DNA of 64,000 nucleotides, from positions 124,001-188,000 of the forward strand of contig NZ_KB906254.1 of NCBI RefSeq assembly GCF_000381265.1, given 5' to 3'. Below the pieces are notes generated by a model. That model was not told where the DNA came from and searched no databases. It saw only the letters and a list, made by a program, of their open reading frames with translations. Of the stretch, positions 1 to 8,583 are shown piece after piece; position 1 is the stretch's first letter, and each line of letters starts with the position of its first letter. A program made the position numbers and the translations under genes. Source of the stretch: Curvibacter lanceolatus ATCC 14669 (GTDB lineage Bacteria > Pseudomonadota > Gammaproteobacteria > Burkholderiales > Burkholderiaceae_C).

Positions 1-762
1 AAGCTCAGCGAGGCGCAGCGCCAGGCCTTTGATGTGTCGTCGCTGCGGGTGGCCATCCACGCCGCAGCACCTTGCCCCATCCCGGTCAAGCAGCAGATGA
101 TCGCCTGGTGGGGCCCGGTGCTGTGGGAGTATTACGCCGGCACCGAGGGCAATGGCATGACCCTGGTCGGTTCGGCCGACTGGCTGAGCCACCCCGGCAC
201 CGTGGGCCGTGCCGTGATCGGCCAGCTGCGCATCTGCAACGAGTTCGGCGAGCCCGTGCCTGCGGGCGAGACCGGCACCGTGTACTTTGCCGAGGGCAAG
301 CCCTTCGCTTACCACAACGACCCGGCCAAGACCGCCGAATCGACCAACGCCCAGGGCTGGACCACGCTGGGCGATGTGGGCCATGTGGATGCCGAGGGCT
401 ACCTGTACCTGACCGACCGCAAGGCCTACATGATCATCTCGGGCGGGGTCAACATCTACCCGCAAGAGGTGGAGAACCTGCTGATCACCCACCCCCTGGT
501 GATGGACGCCGCCGTGCTCGGTGTGCCCAACGAAGAGTTCGGCGAAGAGGTCAAGGCCGTGGTGCAGCCCCGTGACATGGCCCAGGCCGGCCCGGCCCTG
601 GCGGCCGAGCTGATCGCCTTTTGCCAGCAGCACTTGTCGCACATCAAGTGTCCGCGCTCGGTCGACTTCGAGGCCGAGCTGCCGCGCCACCCCACCGGCA
701 AGCTCTACAAGCGCCTGCTGCGCGATCGCTACTGGGCCGGCCACGCCAGCCGTTTGGTCTGA
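1..762 (+). CDS. Acyl-CoA synthetase (AMP-forming), C-terminal part, cut by window edge
   Basis: The reading frame is open from base 1, so only the last 253 codons of an ANL-superfamily acyl-CoA ligase are present. These enzymes join a carboxylic acid to CoA through an acyl-adenylate. Visible motifs are YYAGTEGNG (A5 region), TLGDVGHVDAEGYLYLTDRK with the adenosine-ribose Asp, the hinge followed by GGVNIYPQEVE, and the C-terminal PTGKLYKRLL that carries the catalytic lysine. The ATP-binding P-loop lies upstream of the window. A second ligase follows 36 bp downstream in the same direction, so this is probably part of the same catabolic operon. The substrate cannot be told from sequence. Confidence 0.9.
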   Translation, partial: KLSEAQRQAFDVSSLRVAIHAAAPCPIPVKQQMIAWWGPVLWEYYAGTEGNGMTLVGSADWLSHPGTVGRAVIGQLRICNEFGEPVPAGETGTVYFAEGKPFAYHNDPAKTAESTNAQGWTTLGDVGHVDAEGYLYLTDRKAYMIISGGVNIYPQEVENLLITHPLVMDAAVLGVPNEEFGEEVKAVVQPRDMAQAGPALAAELIAFCQQHLSHIKCPRSVDFEAELPRHPTGKLYKRLLRDRYWAGHASRLV

Positions 763-798
763 ATACCCGCCTTCATGAATCTGTAGGAGACCCCCAAC

Positions 799-2544
799 TT
801 GACCGCCCCTGTTTCCCCGCGCCACCACAGCCACTGGCCGCCCGGCGTGCCGCATGAATTCCATCCCAGCGCCGTGGGCCTGAGCCACTACCTGGAGGTC
901 GCTGCCCAGCGCTACCCGGCCAAGCCGGCCCTGCTGTTCTGCGGCCTGAGCCTGAGCTATGCCGAGCTGCACCGGCGCGTGCAGGCCCTGGCCGCCTGGC
1001 TGAACCGGCGCCTGGGCGTGCAGCCCGGCGACCGCGTGCTGCTGATGAGCCAGAACTGCCCCCAGTACGTGCTGGCCTACCACGCCGTGCTGCGCCTGGG
1101 CGCGGTGGTGGTGCCGGTCAACCCCATGAGCACCACACCCGAGCTGCAGTGGTTCCAGCAGGACACCGGGGCCCGCGTGGCCCTGCTGGCGCAAGAGCTG
1201 CTGCCCCGCCTGCAGCCCCTGCTGCAGTCCGGCGCCATCGAAGCCGCGGTGGTCCATGCCTATGCCGATGCCATGCACCCCGACGAGGTGGGCGCCCCCG
1301 GCTCGCCCTGGCCTGAGCCTTTTCACCAAGCGCGCCAGGCCTTGCCCGGCCCGGGCCTGCATGGGCTCGAAGAGGCCCTGGCCGAGGCCACCGAAAAGGG
1401 CTGGCAGCCCGACTGGCTGCACCCTGGCCCCGAGGCCCTGGCCGTGCTGCCCTACACCTCGGGCACCACCGGCCACCCCAAGGGCTGCATGCACACCCAT
1501 GGCACGGTGCTGGCGTCCAACCTGGCCTCGCAGGTGTGGCGGCGCCTGCATGCCGATTCGGTGTTCTTGAGCGTGGCGCCGCTGTTCCACATGCTGGGCA
1601 TGCAAAACGGCATGAACATGCCGCTCACCCTGGGCGCCACCCTGGTCATGATGCCGCGCTGGCATGCGCCCACGGCGGCGCGCCTGATCGAGCAGCACCG
1701 CGTCTCGGTGTGGACCGCGCCGCCCAGCATGGTGATCGAGTTCTTTGCCCAGCCCGATGTGATGGCGCGCGACCTCAGCAGCCTGAGCCTGCTCTCGGGC
1801 GGAGGCGCCGCCATGCCCGAGGCCGTGGCCACCCTGCTGGCCGATCGCTTCGGCCTGGCCTACAACGAGGCCTACGGCCTGTCCGAGACGGCCGCCTTTC
1901 TGCACGCCAACCCGCTGCACCGCGGCAAGCGCCAGTGCCTGGGCATGCCCACGCAGGGTGTGGTGTCGCGCATCGTCGACCCCGCCACGGGCGAGGAGCT
2001 GCCCGCGGGCGAGGTGGGCGAGCTGGTCACCAGCGGCCCGCAGCTCATGCTGGGCTACTGGCGCAACCCCGCGGCCACCGAGGCGGCCTTCTTCGAGCGC
2101 GACGGCCTGCGCTTCTTCCGCACCGGCGACCTGGCCAGCGTGGACGAGGACGGCTACTACTTCATGCGCGACCGCCTCAAACGCATGATCAATGCCTCGG
2201 GCTTCAAGGTCTGGCCGGCCGAGGTGGAAAGCGCGCTGTACGAGCACCCGGCCATCTTCGAGGCCTGCGTGATCGCGGTGGACGACACCAAGCGCGGCGA
2301 GACCGTCAAGGCCCTGGTGGTGCTGCGCCCCGGCCATGAAGGAACGCTGAGCGCCGAGAAGCTCATGGCCTGGGCGCGCGAGCGCATGTCGGCCTACAAG
2401 GTGCCGCGTCGGGTCGAGTTTGTGCCGGCCCTGCCCAAGTCGGGCACCGGCAAGATTTTGTGGCGCGAGCTGCAGGAGGCGCACCGGCGCAGCCCCGGCA
2501 GTGAGCCCGCCCCAGCCCACGCCGAACTTCAGGAGACCCCATGA
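799..2544 (+). CDS. AMP-binding acyl-CoA ligase (long- or medium-chain type)
   Basis: A full-length ANL ligase of 581 residues. It starts at TTG because an AGGAGA ribosome site at 785-790 sits 8 bases ahead and the N-terminus then matches the family. The P-loop YTSGTTGHPKG is near residues 218-228, the A5 motif NEAYGLSET near 355, FRTGDLASVDEDGYY near 440, GFKVWPAEVE near 470, and SGTGKI with the catalytic Lys near 548. It should activate a fatty or other organic acid to its CoA thioester in the cytoplasm. Its stop overlaps the start of the enoyl-CoA hydratase (ATGA), so the two are translationally coupled. Two ligases side by side, with a third at 8584, suggest several related substrates or isomers. 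Confidence 0.9.
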   Translation: MTAPVSPRHHSHWPPGVPHEFHPSAVGLSHYLEVAAQRYPAKPALLFCGLSLSYAELHRRVQALAAWLNRRLGVQPGDRVLLMSQNCPQYVLAYHAVLRLGAVVVPVNPMSTTPELQWFQQDTGARVALLAQELLPRLQPLLQSGAIEAAVVHAYADAMHPDEVGAPGSPWPEPFHQARQALPGPGLHGLEEALAEATEKGWQPDWLHPGPEALAVLPYTSGTTGHPKGCMHTHGTVLASNLASQVWRRLHADSVFLSVAPLFHMLGMQNGMNMPLTLGATLVMMPRWHAPTAARLIEQHRVSVWTAPPSMVIEFFAQPDVMARDLSSLSLLSGGGAAMPEAVATLLADRFGLAYNEAYGLSETAAFLHANPLHRGKRQCLGMPTQGVVSRIVDPATGEELPAGEVGELVTSGPQLMLGYWRNPAATEAAFFERDGLRFFRTGDLASVDEDGYYFMRDRLKRMINASGFKVWPAEVESALYEHPAIFEACVIAVDDTKRGETVKALVVLRPGHEGTLSAEKLMAWARERMSAYKVPRRVEFVPALPKSGTGKILWRELQEAHRRSPGSEPAPAHAELQETP

Positions 2545-3338
2545 ACCCCGATAACTTCGAGCGCATCCGCTTCACCGTGCGCGATCAGGTGGCCACGCTC
2601 ACGCTGCACAACCCCGAGCGGCGCAATGCCTTCGACCCCGCCATGCGCGAAGAGATGCGCCAGGTGGTGGCCCGGCTGCGCGCTGACCCCGGCATCCGCG
2701 CCCTGGTGCTGACGGGGACGGGCGAGCATTTCTGTGCCGGTGGCGATCTGCGCAACATCGCCACCGTGGGCCTGGACAACGCGGGCTGGCGCGCGCGCCT
2801 GCAAAGCCTGCACGACTGGCTCAAGGAGCTGATCACCCTCGACCGCCCGGTGATTGCCGCGGTGGACGGTGCGGCCTATGGGGCAGGCTTCAGCCTGGCC
2901 CTGTTGGCCGACTTTGTGATCGCCACGCCGCGGGCGCGCTTTTGCATGTCTTTCATGCGCGTGGGCCTGGTGCCCGACTGCGCCGCCTTCTACACCTTGC
3001 CCCGCATCGTGGGCGTGCAGCGCGCCCGCGAGCTGATGCTGTCGGCCCGCGAGGTCGATGCCGCCGAGGCCCTGCGCCTGGGCATCGCCATGGAGCTGCA
3101 GCCGCCCGAGCAGTTGCAGGCGCGGGCCCAGGCCCTGGCGGCCAGCTTTGTGCCGGCCTCGCCGATGGCGGTGGCGCTCGTCAAGCGCACCCTGGCAGCG
3201 CCCGGGCACGACCTGCCCACGCTGCTCGAGATGGAGGCCAACGCCCAGGCCCTGGCCATGGGCACCGAGGCGCACCGCGTGGCGGTGCAGCGCTTTCTCG
3301 ACAAGCAGCCCGCGCTGTTCCAGTGGCCGGCCGCCTGA
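2541..3338 (+). CDS. Enoyl-CoA hydratase/isomerase family (crotonase fold)
   Basis: A 265-residue crotonase-superfamily protein, the usual single-domain length. The oxyanion-hole segments are visible as HFCAGGDLRNIA (near residue 65) and AAVDGAAYGAGFSLALLADFVIA (near 105-127), followed by VGLVPDCAAFYTLPRIVG. The two glutamates used by classical hydratases are not evident: Asp-Cys-Ala stands where the second would be. It may therefore be an isomerase or a specialised hydratase rather than a standard beta-oxidation enzyme. The ATGA overlap with the upstream ligase indicates cotranslation. Assignment to the crotonase family is firm; the reaction is inferred. Confidence 0.87.
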   Translation: MNPDNFERIRFTVRDQVATLTLHNPERRNAFDPAMREEMRQVVARLRADPGIRALVLTGTGEHFCAGGDLRNIATVGLDNAGWRARLQSLHDWLKELITLDRPVIAAVDGAAYGAGFSLALLADFVIATPRARFCMSFMRVGLVPDCAAFYTLPRIVGVQRARELMLSAREVDAAEALRLGIAMELQPPEQLQARAQALAASFVPASPMAVALVKRTLAAPGHDLPTLLEMEANAQALAMGTEAHRVAVQRFLDKQPALFQWPAA

Positions 3339-3379
3339 TCCCCTTTTTGATGACACCTCAGCAACCCAAGGAGAACAAC

Positions 3380-4309
3380 ATGAGTCAATCCAGCCCGTCC
3401 CGCATGGTCGAAGGCAAAGTGGTGGTGGTCACCGGCGCAGGCGGCGGCATCGGCCGCGACATCGCCCTGGCCATGGCCCGTGAAGGGGCCCGTCTGGTGG
3501 TCAACGACATCGGTGCCTCGGTGGCCGGCGAAGGCAACGATGCCGGCCCGGCGCAGAAGGTGGTGGACGAGATCCGCGCCCTGGGCGGCGAGGCCGTGGC
3601 CAGCACCGACAGCGTGAGCGAGGCCCTCAGCGCCGGGCGCATCGTGCAGACCGCGCTCGACACCTTCGGCCGCATCGATGTGGTGGTCAACAACGCGGGC
3701 ATCCTGCGCGACCGCTTCTTCCACAAGATGAGCCTGGACGAGTGGGACGCCGTCATCAAGGTGCACCTGTACGGCGCCTACTACGTGAGCCGCGCGGCCT
3801 CGACCCACTTCAAGGAGCAGGGCTCGGGCAACTACATCCACATGACCTCCACCTCGGGCCTGATCGGCAACTTCGGCCAGGCCAACTACTCGGCGGCCAA
3901 GCTGGGCATCGCGGCGCTGTCCAAGTCCATTGCGCTCGACATGCAGAAGTTCAATGTGCGCAGCAACTGCATCGCCCCCTTCGCCTGGAGCCGCATGATC
4001 GGCAGCATCCCCACCGAGACCGATGCCGAAAAGGCCCGGGTCGAGCGCATCAAGCAGATGACCCCGGCCAAGATCGCGCCCCTGGCCGTGTGCCTGGCCA
4101 GCGATGAGTCGTCTTACGCCAATGGCCAGATCTTTGCCGTGCGCAACAACGAGATCTTTCTGATCAGCCAGCCCCGCCCCGTGCGCTCGGTGCACCGCAG
4201 CGAGGGCTGGACGCCCGAGAGCGTGGCCAGCCACGCGCTGCCGGCCCTGAAGGCCATGTTCTACCCCCTGGACCGCTCGGGTGATGTCTTCACCTGGGAC
4301 CCGATCTGA
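3380..4309 (+). CDS. SDR-family 3-hydroxyacyl-CoA dehydrogenase-like oxidoreductase
   Basis: A 309-residue short-chain dehydrogenase. The start is the ATG preceded by AAGGAGA (3368-3374); upstream in-frame codons lie inside the hydratase gene. The Rossmann motif TGAGGGIG is at residues 18-25, NNAG near 103 and the catalytic YSAAK near 170-174. The extended substrate loop and about 60 extra C-terminal residues after the core resemble the dehydrogenase domain of peroxisomal-type multifunctional enzymes, which oxidise 3-hydroxyacyl-CoA with NAD. Its place after a hydratase-like gene and before a thiolase-fold gene fits a beta-oxidation step. Substrate unknown. Confidence 0.87.
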   Translation: MSQSSPSRMVEGKVVVVTGAGGGIGRDIALAMAREGARLVVNDIGASVAGEGNDAGPAQKVVDEIRALGGEAVASTDSVSEALSAGRIVQTALDTFGRIDVVVNNAGILRDRFFHKMSLDEWDAVIKVHLYGAYYVSRAASTHFKEQGSGNYIHMTSTSGLIGNFGQANYSAAKLGIAALSKSIALDMQKFNVRSNCIAPFAWSRMIGSIPTETDAEKARVERIKQMTPAKIAPLAVCLASDESSYANGQIFAVRNNEIFLISQPRPVRSVHRSEGWTPESVASHALPALKAMFYPLDRSGDVFTWDPI

Positions 4310-4331
4310 AGCCCCCCGCAAGGAGCCCGAC

Positions 4332-5957
4332 ATGAGTGAGCAACCCCAGGGCGTTCAGGCCCGGCATCAGGCCTGGCTGGACCAGGGCCGTTTCATGATC
4401 CAGCGCTGCGCCGCCTGCGGCCAGCATGTGTACTTTCCGCGCGCGGTCTGCCCGCACTGCGGCGCCGCCGACCCCGGCTGGGTGGAACCCAGCGGCGCGG
4501 GCACGGTGTACTCCGTCACCGTGGTGCGGCGCAAGCCCGAGGCGGGCGGCGACTACAACGTCTGCCTGATCGACCTCGATGAAGGCGTGCGCCTGATGAG
4601 CCGCGTCGAGCAGCAGCCCGCCGATGCGGTGCAGGTGGGGCAGCGCGTGAAGGCCCGCGTGCTGCAGGCCGAGGGGCAGGGCGGCATCGTGGTGTTCGAC
4701 CCGCTGGCTGAGCCGGCCACGACCGCACCGACCCCGGTGCCGCGTGGGCCTGCCGCCCCGGCCGCCCCGGCGGTGCACACCCCGCCTGCCCTGCGCGCCT
4801 TGCGCGGCAGCGCCGTCATCGCCGGTGTGGCCACCTTCGGCTGTGGTGAGGCCACGGGCTACACCGAGATGGAGGTGCTGGCCCACGCCGCCCGCGCCGC
4901 CGTGGCCGATGCGGGCCTGACGATGCGCGACATCGACGGCCTGTGCACCGCCAGCGTGCTGTCCACCATGTGGCCCATGCCGGTGACCGAGTACCTGGGG
5001 CTGAACCCGCGCTACATCAACGGCACCATGGTGGGCGGCTCCAGCTTCGTGGCCCACCTGCTGCCGGCCATGATGGCCTTGCAGGCGGGTCAGTGCAACG
5101 CGGTGCTGGTCTGCTATGGCAGCACGCAGCGCACATCCACCTTCGGCCGTAGCGAGATCGCCAAGGCACGCCGCGTGATGGACCCGCAGCCCTACGAAAC
5201 GCCTTACGAGCCCATGCAGCCGCTGTCGGCCTATGCGCTGGCCGCCCGGCGCCACATGCACCAGTACGGCACCACGCGGCGCGACCTGGCCGAGGTGGCG
5301 GTGGCCGCGCGCGCCTGGGCGCAGCTCAACCCCGAGGCCTTCATGCGCGACCCGCTGAGCATCGACGATGTGCTGAAGGCGCGCATGGTGTCCGACCCGC
5401 TCTCGGTGCGCGACTGCTGCCTGGTCACCGACGGGGGCGGGGCCTTGGTGCTGACCCGCGCCGACCGGGCCGCCAGCCTGCCGCGCAAACCGGTGTACGT
5501 GCTGGGCAATGCCACCGCCAATTGGAACCGCCAGATCTCGTCCATGCACGACCTGACTGTGACCGCGGCCAGCCAGTCGGGCCGCGAGGCCTTTGCCATG
5601 GCCGGCCTGGCCCCGCGCGACATCGGCCTGCTGGAGCTGTACGACGCTTTCACCATCAACACCCTGCTGTTCCTCGAAGACCTGGGCTTCTGCCCCAAGG
5701 GCGAGGGCGGGCGCTTTGTGCAGGGCGGCGCCATCGCCCCGGGCGGGCGCCTGCCGGTCAACACCAACGGGGGCGGGCTGTCGTGCGTGCACCCGGGCAT
5801 GTACGGCATCTTCACCCTGATCGAGGCCGTGCGGCAGCTGCGCGGCGATGCCGGGGCCCGCCAGGTGGCCGGTGCCGTGACGGCCCTGGCTCATGGCAAC
5901 GGCGGCACCTTGTCGAGCCAGGCCACCGCCATCCTGGGCACGGCCGACGCGCTGTGA
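4332..5957 (+). CDS. DUF35 (zinc-ribbon/OB-fold) - SCP2-thiolase-fold fusion, possible aldolase
   Basis: A 541-residue fusion starting at the ATG after AAGGAG (4320-4325). Residues 1-125 form a DUF35 module: a rubredoxin-like zinc ribbon with Cys26, Cys29, Cys40 and Cys43, then an OB fold. A Pro/Ala-rich linker (about 130-152) leads to a thiolase fold of the SCP-x/Ltp2 kind. The usual nucleophilic Cys region reads VGGSS at 234-238, so that cysteine is absent. YDAFTIN (Tyr437) replaces the thiolase HEAF histidine, and GGGLSCVHPG (Cys485, His487) is the C-terminal motif. In steroid side-chain degradation, separate Ltp2 and DUF35 (ChsH2) proteins form an aldolase that releases a short acyl-CoA; here both parts share one chain. 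Aldolase activity is inferred; an ordinary thiolase is less likely without the cysteine. Confidence 0.85.
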   Translation: MSEQPQGVQARHQAWLDQGRFMIQRCAACGQHVYFPRAVCPHCGAADPGWVEPSGAGTVYSVTVVRRKPEAGGDYNVCLIDLDEGVRLMSRVEQQPADAVQVGQRVKARVLQAEGQGGIVVFDPLAEPATTAPTPVPRGPAAPAAPAVHTPPALRALRGSAVIAGVATFGCGEATGYTEMEVLAHAARAAVADAGLTMRDIDGLCTASVLSTMWPMPVTEYLGLNPRYINGTMVGGSSFVAHLLPAMMALQAGQCNAVLVCYGSTQRTSTFGRSEIAKARRVMDPQPYETPYEPMQPLSAYALAARRHMHQYGTTRRDLAEVAVAARAWAQLNPEAFMRDPLSIDDVLKARMVSDPLSVRDCCLVTDGGGALVLTRADRAASLPRKPVYVLGNATANWNRQISSMHDLTVTAASQSGREAFAMAGLAPRDIGLLELYDAFTINTLLFLEDLGFCPKGEGGRFVQGGAIAPGGRLPVNTNGGGLSCVHPGMYGIFTLIEAVRQLRGDAGARQVAGAVTALAHGNGGTLSSQATAILGTADAL

Positions 5958-5979
5958 CCGCAACCGAAAGAACCCACCC

Positions 5980-7146
5980 ATGATCCGAGACCCCCAAACC
6001 TTTCAGGCCCTGCTGGATTCCGTCACCCGCTTCACCCGCGAGCGCCTGGTGCCGGCCGAGAACGAAGTGGCCGAGACCGATGCCATCCCCCCCGCCATCG
6101 TGCAGGAGATGCGCGACATGGGCCTGTTCGGCCTGACCATCCCCGAAGCCTATGGCGGCCTGGAGCTGACCATGGAGGAAGAGGTGCGCGTGCTCTTCGA
6201 GCTGTGCCAGACCTCGCCCGCCTTCCGCTCGGTGATCGGTACCACCGTGGGCATCGGCTCGCAGGGCATCCTGATGGATGGCACGCCCGAGCAGCAGGCC
6301 GAGTACCTGCCGCGCCTGGCCACCGGCGAACTGATGGCCTCGTTCGCCCTCACCGAACCCGATGCCGGCAGCGATGCCGCCTCGCTGCGCACCACCGCGA
6401 TCAAGGGCGTGGACAGCGAGGGCGAGCACTACCTCGTCAACGGCAGCAAGCGCTACATCACCAACGCCCCGCAGGCCGGCATCTTCACGCTGATGGCGCG
6501 CACCAACCCGGCCGACAAGGGCGCGGGCGGGGTGTCGGCCTTCATCGTCGATGCCCACTCGCCGGGCATCAGCCTGGGCAAGATCGACCGCAAGATGGGC
6601 CAGAAGGGCGCCCACACCTGCGACGTGATCTTCGACAACGTGCGCGTGCCGGCCCGCCAACTGATCGGCGGGGTGGAGGGGCGCGGCTTCAAGACCGCCA
6701 TGAAGGTGCTCGACAAGGGCCGCATCCACCTGGCGGCGGTGTGCGTGGGCGTGGCCCGGCGCATCCTGGCCGATGCCCTGCGCTACGCCGTCGAACGCCA
6801 GCAGTTCGGCCAGCCGATTGCCGAGTTCCAGCTGGTGCAGGCCATGCTGGCCGACAGCCAGACCGAGCTGTATGCGGCCGAGTGCATGGTGATCGACGCG
6901 GCACGCCGGCGCGACGAGGGCCGCAACGTGTCCACCGAGGCGGCCTGCTGCAAGCTGTTTGCCAGCGAGATGTGCGGCCGTGTGGCCGACCGTGCGGTGC
7001 AGATCCTGGGCGGGGCCGGTTACCTGGCCGAGTACGGCATCGAGCGCTTCTACCGCGATGTGCGCCTGTTCCGCCTGTACGAGGGCACCAGCCAGATCCA
7101 GCAGATCGTGATCGCCCGCAACATGGTGCGCGAGGCCCGCGCATGA
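5980..7146 (+). CDS. Acyl-CoA dehydrogenase
   Basis: A 388-residue FAD-dependent acyl-CoA dehydrogenase that should introduce the alpha,beta double bond into an acyl-CoA and pass electrons to ETF. The FAD and substrate signature FALTEPDAGSDA is near residue 122. GRIHLAAVCVGVARRILADALRYA lies mid-protein, and the C-terminal LYEGTSQIQ near 366 carries the expected catalytic Glu of the short- and medium-chain classes. ILGGAGYLAEYGIERFYRD is also family-typical. It starts at the only well-placed ATG, 22 bases after the fusion gene, and its stop overlaps the thioesterase start as ATGA, supporting one transcript. Confidence 0.92.
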   Translation: MIRDPQTFQALLDSVTRFTRERLVPAENEVAETDAIPPAIVQEMRDMGLFGLTIPEAYGGLELTMEEEVRVLFELCQTSPAFRSVIGTTVGIGSQGILMDGTPEQQAEYLPRLATGELMASFALTEPDAGSDAASLRTTAIKGVDSEGEHYLVNGSKRYITNAPQAGIFTLMARTNPADKGAGGVSAFIVDAHSPGISLGKIDRKMGQKGAHTCDVIFDNVRVPARQLIGGVEGRGFKTAMKVLDKGRIHLAAVCVGVARRILADALRYAVERQQFGQPIAEFQLVQAMLADSQTELYAAECMVIDAARRRDEGRNVSTEAACCKLFASEMCGRVADRAVQILGGAGYLAEYGIERFYRDVRLFRLYEGTSQIQQIVIARNMVREARA

Positions 7147-7565
7147 GCACGGCGGTGGCCCCTGCCGAAGCCGCCACCGACACCCGCGCCCTGTTTGCCC
7201 AGGTGGCCTTCAACCACCTGCTGGGCCTGCAGCGCGAGTTTGCCGAAGGCGGCGTGGCCCGGCTCTCGCTGGACCTGCGGCCTGAGCTGACCAACAACTT
7301 CGGCGTGGTGCACGGCGGCGTGCTGATGTCGCTGATGGACAGCGCCATGTCCAGCGCGGCGCTGTCGGCCACGGGGTTCCAGAAGGCGGTGGTGACCATC
7401 GACATGAGCACCAGTTTTCACCGCCCTGGCCGGGGCCGCCTGCTGGCCCACGCGACTTGCCAAGGTGGTGGCCGCTCGGTGTGCTTTTGCGAGGCCCGGG
7501 TGGAAGACGCCTGCGGCCAGGTGGTGGCCCGCGCCATGGGCACCTTCCGCTACGTGCGGGTGTGA
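7143..7565 (+). CDS. PaaI-type hotdog thioesterase
   Basis: A 140-residue single hotdog domain. The family signature NNFGVVHGGVLMSLMDSAM at about residues 49-67 contains the HGG turn and the helix Asp used by PaaI/4HBT-like acyl-CoA thioesterases. TIDMSTSFHRPGRG follows. It probably releases CoA from dead-end or accumulated acyl-CoA intermediates of the surrounding pathway. It is translationally coupled to the acyl-CoA dehydrogenase (ATGA). Confidence 0.88.
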   Translation: MSTAVAPAEAATDTRALFAQVAFNHLLGLQREFAEGGVARLSLDLRPELTNNFGVVHGGVLMSLMDSAMSSAALSATGFQKAVVTIDMSTSFHRPGRGRLLAHATCQGGGRSVCFCEARVEDACGQVVARAMGTFRYVRV

Positions 7566-7596
7566 CCAGATTCAAGAAATACAACGGAGACAAGAC

Positions 7597-8577
7597 ATGC
7601 CAAGCTATTTTTCAAGGCCACGACGCGTACTGCTCGCGCTGGCCAGCCTGGGCCCCCTGCTGTGGGGCGCACCGGCCCAGGCCCAGGGCGGCGGGCAGCT
7701 CATTCGCCTGGTGGTGGGCTATGCGGCGGGTGGCCCGGTGGACGCCACGGCGCGTTTGTTCGCCCCGGCCCTGTCCAAGGAGCTGGGCCAGCCCGTGGTG
7801 GTCGAGAACCGCCCCGGCGCCGCCGGCAGCATGGGGGGCGACGCCGTGGCCAAGGCGACGCCCAACGGCCTGCTGCTGTACTTTGGCGCCAGCCCCACGC
7901 TGACCATCAGCCCGCACATCCTCAAGTCCATGCCCTTTGATGTGAGCAAGGACCTGACCGCCATCGCCCCGCTGGTGAGCTACACCAATGTGCTGGTGAT
8001 CAACAAGGACCAGCCCTTCAAGACCCTGCCCGAGCTGGTGGCCTATGCCCGGGCCAACCCCGGCAAGCTGGCCTATGGCTCGGCCGGCATGGGGGCCTCC
8101 AACCACCTGAGCGGCGAGCTGTTTGCGCTGCGCGCCGGCATCAAGCTGACCCACGTGCCCTACAAGGGCAATGCGCCGGCCATGACCGATGTGATCGGGG
8201 GCCAGCTCAGCATGATGTTCGACATCATCGGCAGCGCCCGCAACTACATCAGCACCCAGCGCGTGCGGCCCCTGGCCGTCACCTCGCGCGAGCGCAATGC
8301 CTCGCTGCCCGAGGTGCCCACCATGGTCGAGTCGGGCATTGCCGACTACGACGTGGGCGGTTGGTACGGCCTGTATGGCCCGGCCCGCCTGGCGCCTGAG
8401 CTGGTGGGCCGCCTCAACGAGGCCACGCGCCGGGCCCTGGCCCAGGATGAGCTGAAAGCCAAGCTGATCGAGCAGGGCTACGACCTGTGGACCGGCAGCC
8501 CGCAGTTGCTGACCGAGCGCGCGGCGCGTGAACTGGCGCTGTGGGGCACGGTGGCCAAGGGCATCCAGGTGGAGTGA
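7597..8577 (+). CDS. Bug/TctC-family periplasmic solute-binding protein
   Basis: A 326-residue Bug receptor. An N-terminal signal peptide (RPRRVLLALASLGPLLWG, cleavage near APAQAQ at about residue 29) exports it to the periplasm. Family motifs include IRLVVGYAAGGPVDATAR near residue 35-52, VENRPGAAGSMGGDAVAKA, HVPYKGNAPAMTDVIGGQ and the LPEVPTMVESG region. Bug proteins bind carboxylates, often as the receptor of a TctAB transporter, but no tctA or tctB gene is in the window. The start ATG has a GGAGA site 7 bases upstream. Its place inside the ligase/dehydrogenase cluster suggests it captures the acid that the cluster degrades. Confidence 0.9.
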   Translation: MPSYFSRPRRVLLALASLGPLLWGAPAQAQGGGQLIRLVVGYAAGGPVDATARLFAPALSKELGQPVVVENRPGAAGSMGGDAVAKATPNGLLLYFGASPTLTISPHILKSMPFDVSKDLTAIAPLVSYTNVLVINKDQPFKTLPELVAYARANPGKLAYGSAGMGASNHLSGELFALRAGIKLTHVPYKGNAPAMTDVIGGQLSMMFDIIGSARNYISTQRVRPLAVTSRERNASLPEVPTMVESGIADYDVGGWYGLYGPARLAPELVGRLNEATRRALAQDELKAKLIEQGYDLWTGSPQLLTERAARELALWGTVAKGIQVE

Positions 8578-8583
8578 ACCGGC

